DNA of 21,192 nt from Haplomitrium mnioides (Eukaryota; Marchantiophyta; Haplomitriopsida; Calobryales): positions 1 through 21,192 of the forward strand of contig JBNGIS010008804.1 of NCBI GenBank assembly GCA_049999725.1. Reading direction: 5' to 3'. This document shows, piece by piece, positions 8,423 through 16,467 of the stretch. Under the pieces are notes generated by a model that ran no database searches, had not been told where the DNA came from, and worked only from the letters and a program-made list of their open reading frames with translations. Position 1 is the stretch's first letter; each line of letters starts with the position of its first letter. Made by a program: the position numbers and the translations under genes.

Positions 8423-8679
8423 TGTGGTACTGAGTCAAAGGCTTTCTGGAAATCTACGAAACAGCAGTACAGACCTCCAGCACATCTGTGTTGTTCAATG
8501 ATGGTGCGGATGGTGACCAGGTGATCAGTCGTTGAGTGATTCTCCCGAACCCCTGCTTGTCCCTGAGCTCATAGCAGTTGTGCTTCGCTCCATTGTGTGA
8601 TCTTGAAGTTGAGTGTGGCCCCAAAGAGCTTTGGGAATAGAGGGCTGAGCATGATGGTACGAGTGTTGGCCTTTGTCCC
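8423..8679 (-). pseudogene. LINE (non-LTR) reverse transcriptase fragment
   Basis: On the minus strand one frame reads RTIMLSPLFPKLFG, then AGVRENHSTTDHLV and CCFVDFQKAFDSVP. These are successive conserved blocks of non-LTR retrotransposon RT, ending in the F-DF-KAFD motif that holds the first catalytic Asp. One in-frame TGA lies between the first two blocks. The fragment has no start, no YADD block and no endonuclease; it is about 85 codons bounded on both sides by family-B LTR ends. I infer a piece of an older LINE into or next to which the copia elements inserted. The downstream RT part should lie left of the family-B element and is not seen here. Confidence 0.85.
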
Positions 8680-8851
8680 TGTTGGAAATTGGCAGCATCA
8701 CAATTTGCTGCTGAGGAATTGCCCGATCCTGCTCAGGAATTCCTGCAACACACTTCCTTTGTGAAGTGTCCCTGTAAACGATTTTGTTTAGCTAGTTTAG
8801 GATTCTAGCTAGTTTAGAGACACTTTAGGGAATGGTGATTTCAGGGGGTGC

Positions 8852-8880
8852 CACGTGGAGGCACCTGGTGGTGACACGTG
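8852..8880 (+). promoter_or_regulatory. Two perfect G-boxes in the LTR
   Basis: CACGTG at 8852-8857 and at 8875-8880, each in a longer palindromic setting (CCACGTGG and GACACGTGTC), starts 23 bp apart. Such cores bind bZIP/bHLH factors in plants, including ABA- and light-responsive ones. That they drive this LTR is inferred. Confidence 0.6.
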
Positions 8881-8929
8881 TCAGCACCAGGAAGGTCTTT
8901 AGGGACAATTATCATTTCTTGTCCCTTGC

Positions 8930-8966
8930 ATAAAATAGATGAAGCACATGCAAGCATGCATGTGCT
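8930..8966 (+). promoter_or_regulatory. TATA-like box and hairpin in the LTR
   Basis: ATAAAATA at 8930-8937 is followed by a perfect 10-bp stem, AGCACATGCA and TGCATGTGCT (8943-8966), with a 4-nt loop AGCA. The stem is identical to that at 7759-7781 while the loop differs. Confidence 0.5.
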
Positions 8967-9575
8967 CACACAGGTAATGACATAGGAGTGTAGGTGAAAA
9001 ATTGAATGTGCAGCTCTTGTCCATACTCGTTGAAAAGTCTGCTTCACCTGCACTGATTCAAGCGCCCACAGATTTTGAACAGGGTGCCCGTGTTGCTATG
9101 TCATTTTTCTGCAGCCCGCGATGCCAGCTGTCACGATCTATCATGCAACTCTGCCTGCTCTGCTCGCAATATTCCTCTGAGCGGGGTCTGCAGCTTGCTT
9201 GACCACCTGAAGTCACCACACGCTCTCATATCATTCATCGCTATGTGCTATGCCACTTCTTTGCTCGGCCTGCCATCGCCATCTTGCAGCCTCTGTACAC
9301 ACGATTTTCGCTACGAGCAGTTTCCTCGAGCTCTAGCTCAAACCAAGCAAAAAACACATCAAAACAATCTGCTCGTTGAAACGAGTCTCATCAAATGCAT
9401 CTAACATTCTAATAAGAGCTTGCTCCTTCACATCTAAGGAGCCTCAATCACCCTGGCCAACGTTTCCATGTACGCCTGCGCCCCTCTGATGCGTGTTAGG
9501 GTCTCTCTCTATTCTATTCTATTCTCCACAGCCTCTCAACTCTTCATGTGGATTTTCGAAGTTCATTTTCTAACA

Positions 9576-10220
9576 ATGCAGTGAACCACCCTTGAAGACA
9601 TTTCTAAGAAATTTGGATCTTCCTCCAGAGTTTTTTCTGCCAGAACGTTTTGAGGACCTCTTCCGGTACACTGTGTCCAGGCTAGTAGCTTTCCCTGATA
9701 CTGTCGAGCCTTGCAGCCTGCTGCATGTAGCCCGATCTGCCACCACCACTTTCATTTTTCTATGCTTGTGTGCATGTCCGACGATCTCCCTAACCGGATG
9801 GCAATCTCTCCCTGCTGATCCCTCTCTCACCTCCCAAAGCTCACCAGCGCCTGCTCCTGTGCTGCCTTAGATCACTCAAGAAAATTCTGAATTCATCCGC
9901 CACCACCTCTTTCAGTTTGTTGTGCCCTGTACCTCTTGATGACCATTTCCCACATGTTCTCACCCTGTTGACAAGCAGCCTCCTCTGCTATTAACACTTG
10001 GGTTTCTGTCATGGCAATGGTCACTTCAGCTTGGACAATTTGAAAATGTGGATTGTTCTTTCTCCCCTTGGCTACATAAAGAATGAGAAAAGTGTACTGA
10101 AAAAGTGAATGTATTTTTCTGCATTTCAGTGTCAGTGTTCTAAAGTTACTTGCTAGTAGTTTATGAAGTTACTCCCAGGAATCATTTATATACATTGTCC
10201 CATCGTTGGTTTGGAGATTC
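9576..10220. other. Unassigned stretch with weak minus-strand coding remnants
   Basis: No gene can be named. Two minus-strand stretches look somewhat protein-like: about 9570-9830, where a KxxxxxDTVYRKR string faintly recalls the KAFDTVPR block of LINE RT, and about 9900-10040, a charged, helix-prone stretch. Both are interrupted and may be old transposon debris. The plus-strand 92-aa frame at 9592-9870 is the shadow of the same region and is not convincing. Confidence 0.3.
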
Positions 10221-10742
10221 AAGATGAGTTGTGATGCATGCAGTCTTGCACTTTGGGATGTAACACTGGGGCAACCATGTGTGAAACTTCTCTCCAGCCA
10301 TACTCGATGTATAAATACTGTGAGTTTTCAAAACCTAGACTTGCGAGAAGTGTCTGATTTCAACATCAAAATTATTTCAATTGGATTAGAGGGGTAAACT
10401 ATTATTGAAATTTGTATCTGAATTTTGATTTCTGGCTGATTTCTGTTGTGGATGCTGAACAAAAATAAGGTTTTATTATTGAGTATGTTACAGGTGGCAG
10501 TCTCATTGGATGACAAGGTGGTTTGCAGTGGGGGAGATGATCAAAAAGTGGTGAGGTTTCTTGTGATGTGCTACAGTCCTTTCAAGTGTGCTGGAGTTCT
10601 GTGAAGTGTGGAATTCTTATCATGTCCTAGTTTGCTTTAAATTTCACAGGTCCTTTATCAAAGTGCCAGGAGTAATTCAAGCCCTGGATGGCGGCTGACA
10701 CATCCTTTGTGTGAAGGTGACTCGCAATCAATGCAAGACTAA
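10221..10742 (+). pseudogene. WD40-repeat protein gene, three 3' exons (partial)
   Basis: Three blocks join in phase. Block 1 (about 10221-10319) encodes SLALWDVTLGQP and the start of the next repeat (SSHTRCINT), then a GTGAGT donor. Block 2 (10494-10550), after TTACAG, encodes VAVSLDDKVVCSGGDDQKV and ends at GTGAGG. Block 3 (10650-10742), after TTTCACAG, encodes VLYQSARSNSSPGWRL and runs to a TAA. Introns are 174 and 99 bp, both phase 0. Together they give WD (Leu-Trp-Asp), His-Thr and SGGDDQ signatures in the right order for consecutive beta-propeller blades. WD40 proteins are scaffolds; the partner is unknown. The 5' start of block 1 is uncertain and no earlier exon was found before the LTR at 8680-9575, so this may be a broken gene or a captured gene end. 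The stop may also lie in an intron if a donor at about 10716 is used. Confidence 0.6.
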
Positions 10743-12036
10743 GCTCCTTGTTTTGGGCCACTATAACGACAGTTTTGATCAGACTTAGTGTATGTTTTGG
10801 TGAAAAAGTAGGTGTCTCTTAGTTCAGTGTCTTACTTACTACTAGCAGTAACTATGAACTGATCCCAAACTTGTAGACGTTGGAGTACCATCCCAGATAC
10901 AATAAGATCAGCATGGTTGGGGACTAGTGAGTGCAGTTGTCTTGTTGTGCAACATTTCTTGGCACGATAACTTAATTTTTTCAGATCATGTAGAACCTGC
11001 CCATGTTCCTCTCATTTTCTCAAAATCCTTTGGGCAGTGACTGATGAGCTGGAGCTCCCGAAAGGGCTCAGGAGGAAATTCGAGTAGAGTAGTATGTATT
11101 AAAAAAGTCATCTGGGTTTTACTGTATGGGGACACTGATGTTAAATCCTTAAAACCTTGCAAGAATAAAATAGAATTGAGTGGAAGCTTAATGAGTAGAA
11201 GCCCTTACAAATACCAAGAAATCAGGTACTGTGCTCAAAATGGTCATTGTACGCTCAACAGTGGTTATGTTTTGGTTGGTTCGGTTTCCAAACCATGGAA
11301 AATTTCAGTGAACATTTCATAACTGTGGTTTTGATATGGAGTTTATCCTGTGTTTGGATGAACCAATTATAAGAAGATTCTAACAGACTAGTGTGTGCTG
11401 GACTATAAATAGGCTCCTAATTCACAATCTTATTTGAATTAGAATAAAATCTCAGGCCCTAAAAAGGAATTGAAATCATACAGTATCGTCGTTTGTCCTT
11501 GAGTTGAGTCATGTGTCTTAATTATTAAAGAATTTTTTAAAACTCAAGAAAGCTTCTAGCTATCATGTTCATTATTCTAGTCACCAATGATGTGCTTCAT
11601 GTGTTATGTTCAGGGTGCAGAAGACCCCAATCATACATGACAAAGTGTGGACATAAAAAAATAAAATAAAAGCAACCCCAATCACTAGCCTGTCAGCAGA
11701 CTTTTCTCTGAGTTTTTCAATTGCATGTTTATCAAGAGTGAACAGATTTTGAATAGTTTGGATTATAGGTGGAGTACTAGGGAACATCATGACTGAGTTT
11801 TCCCGTTCTTTTCAGAAAGTGGCAGAAACTCAGGACAAAGATTGATCTAGACCTGTATTGGGATGAAACCAGCAGGGAGTTCTGGCAGCTTGTCACTGCT
11901 ACACAATAAGACTAATTGGTCTGAAACTTTGTGACTGACACCACATTATGAAGGCTGAGCTCTACATTGTGGTAGTTGTGATGTGTGTAGGTCCTCCCTA
12001 CTAATGCTACTTCCATTTGGCTACGGCTTGTTTTGT
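10743..12036. other. Stretch without a recognisable gene
   Basis: AT-rich, unique-looking sequence. The 92-aa plus-strand frame at 11044-11322 and the 69-aa minus-strand frame at 11581-11790 show no domain or motif and I do not call them genes. It could contain the 3' untranslated region or further introns of the WD40 gene. A 32-bp block at 11591-11622 recurs at 12185. Confidence 0.4.
11591..11622 (+). repeat. Dispersed 32-bp direct repeat, copy 1
   Basis: A CTTCATGTG and TTCAGGGTGCAGAA segment recurs at 12185-12216 with two differences in 32 bases, about 600 bp away. Confidence 0.6.
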
Positions 12037-12142
12037 GATTTGGTTTACTCTCCACAATCTTGACAGCTATATTTTCCAGTTGCTTTAGCGATTTGGTTTA
12101 CTCTCCACAATCTTGACAGCTATATTTTCCAGTTACTTTAGC
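12037..12142 (+). repeat. Tandem duplication of a 53-bp unit
   Basis: Two copies (12037-12089 and 12090-12142), both starting GATTTGGTTTACTC, differ at a single base (TTGCTTTAGC against TTACTTTAGC). The near identity indicates a recent slippage event. Confidence 0.9.
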
Positions 12143-12762
12143 AGATCGTCTGCATCCAAGTACTCTCTAGTTATGGGCTTCATGTGCGCTTCATGTGCTA
12201 TGTTCAGGGTGCAGAATGCTCGAAATTGATGCATCTAACTCACATTTACAGGACTGGTTTAGTTAGGGTTTCCTAAGCTCATTTAGTTACTCTTCATCTA
12301 CCTGGTAGGTGAGAATTCAGATAGGTGAAGAGACTATAGGGTAGAGCATCAAGGCTACTAGGGCTGAATATCTGCCCCCTTCCCCCCAAGGTTAGACATA
12401 TCTCCATTGTATTGTTGCTGTGTAACCTGGCTCCTTGAAGAAGCACTAAAGTGTTTCATCAAAAGGGCTCTTGTTCTTTAACAAGGGAGTGGTGGAAGAC
12501 CATTCAGGAATGACCAGGGGACTGTCCAGGGAAGGAGACCTTGCCAAGGCATCCTACTTTGAAGGAGGGCAAGCTTTTGGTGGCTGCCACAGCAATTCCT
12601 CACATACATTTCTTTTGTTTCTTTTGCTATCATATTTGTCCTGTCTCTGAGCAGGTATATGTACTATACTCTGTTTTTTACTATAGATTATAGGCCCACT
12701 AACCACAAAGTACTCGAGTATTGGCATCTCTCAAATGTATTCTATTAAGAAGTTTGAAAATT
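12143..12762. other. Stretch without a recognisable gene, left of the satellite
   Basis: No frame, splice pattern or transposon homology was recognised. Apart from the repeat at 12185 I see nothing to annotate. Confidence 0.4.
12185..12216 (+). repeat. Dispersed 32-bp direct repeat, copy 2
   Basis: The partner of 11591-11622, 30 of 32 bases identical. The flanks do not match, so this is not a longer duplication. Confidence 0.6.
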
Positions 12763-12784
12763 TGACTTCCTGAAGTGGAAGTCA
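12763..12784. repeat. Inverted repeat at the left edge of the satellite array
   Basis: TGACTTCC, loop TGAAGT, GGAAGTCA: a perfect 8-bp stem. Its right arm overlaps the first satellite bases (TCATAGTGGAGG). Confidence 0.55.
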
Positions 12785-15700
12785 TAGTGGAGGTAGTGGG
12801 CCCCTCTCCTCATCATTGACTTAAAGCCACTAAGTCACTTCATAGAAGAGATAGTGGATTTCCGTTCTCATCATTGATTAAGAACACTAAAGGCGTTTCA
12901 TAGTGGAGATAGTAGACGTTGGTACTTATCATTGATTAGAGGTCGTTTCTTGTCATTGATTAAGAACATTAAAGACATTTCATATTGGAGATAGTAGGTG
13001 TTGGTCCTCATCATTGACTAGAGGTAGTAGGCAACGGTCCTCGTTATTGACCTAAAACCACTATCTCATTTCATAGTAGAGGCAAAGGGCATCAGTCTTC
13101 ATCGTTGACTCAAGGTAGAGAGTGTTGATTCTCATCATTGTCTTAGAACGACTAAGTCATTTCATAGTAGAGATATTGGGCACTCGTCTTCAACATTGAC
13201 CTAGAACCACTAAATCATTTCACATTGGAGGTAGTGGGTGTCAGTTCTCACCATTGACCTAGAACTACTAAGTCATTTTACAGTGGAGGTAGTGGGTGTT
13301 GGTGTTCGCTATTAATCTAAATCTACTAAAGTCATTTCATGGTAGTTGTAGTAGGCATTAGTTCTTATCATTTACTTAGAACCACTACTAAGTCATTTCA
13401 CACAAAAGTTAGTAGACTTCGGTCCTCGTTATTAACCTATAGTTACTAAGTCATTTTACAGTAGAGGTGGTGGGCATCGGTATTCATCATTAACATAGAA
13501 CCACTAAGTTATTTTACTGTGAAGGTAGGAGGCACCGGTCCTTATTATTGACCTAGATTCACTACGTCACTTCACATAGGAGTTAGTCATTATTGACTTA
13601 GATTCACTAAGTCACTTCACAAAGAAGTTAGTGAGCATTGGTCTTGATCATTTACCTAAAATCACTGAGTCATTTAAAATTGGAAGTAGTGGGCGTAGGG
13701 AGATGAGAAGAACAAAGTGAGAAGAGAAAGGGAAGGGAGAAAGAAGGGAACAGAAAGAGAAAGTTGGTTTTTATCATTGACCAAGAACCACTAAGCCATT
13801 TCAAAATAGAGATAGTCGACATTAGTCTTCATAATTAACCTAAAACCACTAGTTCAGTTCACATTGGAGGTAGTGAGCATCGATCATTATTTTTGACCTA
13901 AAACCACTACGTTATTTCACAATTGAGTTAGCCAGTATCAACTTTGTCATTGATCTAAAACTAGTAAATCATGTCATAGTGGAGGAAGTAAGCGTCAATT
14001 CTTGTCTTTGACGTAGAACCACTAAGTCATTTCACAATGGAGATACTAAAAGCCGGTTCTCATCAATAACCTAGATCCCCAAAGTCATTTTACATTAAAC
14101 GTGGCCAACACCGGTCCTCATCATTGACCTAGACCAATTCACTTCGAAGTGGAGGTAATGGACGTCGATTTTCATTATTGACCTAAAACCACTAAGTAAT
14201 TTAGTAGTGGAGACAGTGGACGCCCGTCCTCATCATTGACCTAGAGCCACTAAGTCATTTTACAGTAGAGGTAGGTAGTGGATGTTGGTCCTTATCATTG
14301 ACCTAGAATAACTAAGTTATTTCAAAATGGAAGTAGTAGGTGACGGTACTTAGCATTGACCTAAAACCACTAAGTCATTTCATAATGGATGTAGTAGGCA
14401 TTGATCCTCGTTATTGACTTAGAACCACGAAGCTATTTCATAGTGGTTGTAGTAGATGCTAGTTCTTATAATTGACTTAGAACCACCAAGTGATTTCATA
14501 GTAGAGGTAGTGGAGGCAAGTCCTCATCATTGACCCATAACCATTAAGTCATTTAAAAATGGAGGCACTGGGACATTGATCTTCATCATTGACATAAGGT
14601 AATGGGCATCGGTTCTTATCATTGACCTAGAACTACAAAGTCAATTCACAGTAGAGGTAGTAGCCACCGGTTCTCATCATTAACCTAGAACCACTAACTC
14701 ATTTTACAGTGGAGGTAGTGGGTGTCGGTCCTCATCATTGACCTAAGGTAGTGGGTGTTGATCCTCATCATTGAACTAGAAACCACCAGCTCATTTCATA
14801 GTGGAGATAGTGGATGTTGGTCTTCATCATTGATCTAGAACCACTCAATTCTTTCAAAGTGAAGGTAGTTGACGTCAGTTCTTATTGTTAACGTAGAACT
14901 AGTCAGTCATTTTACAGTGGAAGTAGTCAGCACCGATTCTTATCATTAACCTAGAACCACAAAGTTACTTCACACTAGAGGTAGTAGGCGTTGCTCCTTA
15001 TAATTGACCTAGAACCACAAAGTCATTTAACAAAGAAGGTAGTGAGCATCGGTTCTCATCATTGACTTAGAACCGCTAAGTCATTTCACAATTGACATAG
15101 TGTAAGATCGTTCTTATCAACCTAGAACCACTAAGTTTTTTCACAGTGGAGTTAGTTAGCGCACGTCCTCATCATTGACCTAGAACACTTAAGTCATTTC
15201 ACAGTGGAGGTAGTGCGCGTCGATCCTCATCATTGATCAGAGGTAGTGGATGCTAGTTCTTATTATTGACCTAAAACCACAAAGTCATTTTGAAGTGGAG
15301 GAAATTGCATCAAAACTTTTCATTGAGCTAAGGTAGTGAGTGCTAGTTCTCATCATTGACCTAGAACTACTAGGTCATTTCATAGTAGAGGTAGTGGGCA
15401 TCGATCCTCATTATTGACCTAGAACACTAAGTCATTTCACACTAGAAGTAGTGGGTTCAAGTTCTCATCATTGATCTAGAAAATTTGAGTCGTTTCACAA
15501 TGGACGTAGTGGGTGTCGGTTTTTGTCATTGACTTGAAACCCCTAAGTCATTTCACATTAGAGGTAGTAGACACCAATTCTTATCATTTACTTAGAACCA
15601 CTAAGTTATTTTGCAGTGGTGGTAGTGGACATCAATCTTCATCATTACCCAAGATCCCTTAAATCATTTTGCATTGGAGGTGGTTAGTGCCGCTTCTCGT

Positions 15701-15816
15701 CATTGACCTAGAACCACTAATTTATTTTACAAGTGAGGTAGTGAGCGTTGGTTCTTAACAATGACCTAGAAAGACAAAGTCATTTCACAATGATAGTAGT
15801 GGACGTCGATCCTCAT
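12780..15816 (+). repeat. Satellite array of 58-bp units (about 54 copies)
   Basis: Head-to-tail units are anchored by CATTGACCTAGAACCACTAA, followed by GTCATTTCACAGTGG, AGGTAGTGGG and a CGGTCCTCAT end. I place about 54 anchors; most spacings are 57-59 bp. Units differ typically at 15-30% of positions, so the array is old and poorly homogenised, though order is kept throughout. Six units are shortened to 33 bp at the same place (starting near 13012, 13103, 14587, 14736, 15230, 15320), and one near 12930 is about 23 bp. A purine-rich segment interrupts at about 13697-13763. No coding frame survives. The array stops abruptly at the gypsy LTR end at 15817. Confidence 0.92.
13697..13763 (+). repeat. 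Purine-rich (GA) interruption inside the satellite
   Basis: About 67 bases of almost pure A and G (AGGGAGATGAGAAG to AGAAAGAGAAAG) replace the end of one unit; normal units resume at about 13775. It may form a homopurine structure or simply be simple-sequence expansion. Confidence 0.7.
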
Positions 15817-16041
15817 TGTAAAAAAATCTCAATGACCAAATCCAAATAAGTAAGAACTCATGGTGAACTCTAATAGAGTTCTTCAACCAAAAACAACTCA
15901 AGGTCTAAGCTAAGACCAAGAGTGCAAGCAAAAGCCAACCAACCAAAGAACCCAAGTGATTCGAGAGGAACTCTACAATTAGGAGTGGGGCTAAGAAGCC
16001 CTTCTATTTATACAAGAGAAGAGGGTGTCTTCCCTCTTTCT
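15817..16041 (-). repeat. Probable 3' LTR remnant of the gypsy element
   Basis: On the minus strand it has TATAAATAG (16012 to 16004), then a small hairpin (GGGCT/AGCCC, 15988-16001), a 7-bp inverted repeat (GAACTCT/AGAGTTC, 15865-15881), and an end TTTTTTTACA at 15817, directly against the satellite. It fits the R-U5 part of an LTR. Most of U3 appears lost. Without a second LTR copy this remains an inference. Confidence 0.55.
16004..16012 (-). promoter_or_regulatory. TATA box in the gypsy LTR remnant
   Basis: The minus strand reads TATAAATAG. A 7-bp stem (AAGAGGG and CCCTCTT, 16019-16038) lies just upstream of it, next to the RNase H stop. Confidence 0.55.
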
Positions 16042-16467
16042 TCACTTACAAGTCACTTCTAATTTCAGCCTTAAATGTGACTCTCTATCAAAAGTGACTT
16101 CGAAATCAAGTAACCTAAAAGTGACTCTGGTTGCTTCATCAAGATGTAATATACTAGCATTTGCTATCTCTAGTGTATTTATTCGATGATCTAGTCTTCG
16201 AGACAATGCATCAGAAATAATGTGGAACCTTCCCGACTTGTACTCCAACTTGAAATCAAAGAGTTGTAGTTGATCTTCCCATCGATGGTGACGACTTGTC
16301 ATATTTTCCAAGTGGATTGCTTGAAGCAATGGCTTGTGGTATGTGCGCGTAAGTACACGTTTGCCCAAAAGATAATGTCTCCACACTTTGGTAGCATAAA
16401 CCATTGTTGAATGCTCTCGATCTCTTGCAGAATAATTTCTCTCCGCTGCATTCAATTGGCGTGACAA
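16042..16467 (-). pseudogene. Gypsy RNase H domain
   Basis: NAAERNYSARDRE carries the RNase H Glu region. WRHYLLGKRVLTRTYHKPLL is the usual block before the third catalytic residue, with TYHKPL where families normally have TDHKPL, so the Asp reads Tyr. RWEDQLQLFDFKLEYKSG and ISDALSRR end the domain. The first Asp of the site lies in the previous frame (VDFDASNFVIGAVL); a frameshift near 16460 separates the two. The frame ends in unrelated sequence and no integrase zinc finger or DDE core follows. Confidence 0.87.

Larger units (their letters stand above)
8680..9575 (+). mobile_element. Second family-B LTR, probably solo
   Basis: Starts TGTTGGAAATTGGCAGC, like the LTR at 7558, and matches it well to about 9090, including the paired G-boxes, TATA-like box and hairpin. 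Beyond that the two diverge. I place the end at TTCTAACA (9575) by analogy with the CCAACA end of the other copy, but this is less certain. No primer site follows and the flanks (GTCCC and ATGCA) do not form a target duplication, so the right edge may be wrong or rearranged. Open frames inside (9002-9202, 9075-9404) are not recognisable proteins. Confidence 0.65.

Noticed and set aside
8421-8432. TGTGGTACTGAG after an LTR end, resembling a copia primer site
   Set aside because: It is part of the LINE reverse transcriptase reading (FDSVPH on the minus strand) and differs from TGGTATCAGAGC at several places.
8675-9580. A target-site duplication round the LTR at 8680-9575
   Set aside because: The flanking five bases are GTCCC and ATGCA, which do not match; the right edge may be misplaced or rearranged.
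11043-11070. Hammerhead-ribozyme-like CTGATGAG...CGAAA string
   Set aside because: The bases between do not form a stem II in the right register (they form GAGC/GCUC, which overlaps the core), and no matching stem I or stem III strand with a cleavage site lies nearby.
11044-11322. 92-aa plus-strand frame as a small gene
   Set aside because: No domain, no good start context and no splice partner; composition like the surrounding non-coding DNA.
12780-15816. The 58-bp array as a CRISPR array
   Set aside because: The units are repeats throughout, with no unique spacers of constant length, units diverge strongly, and the context is a plant genome.
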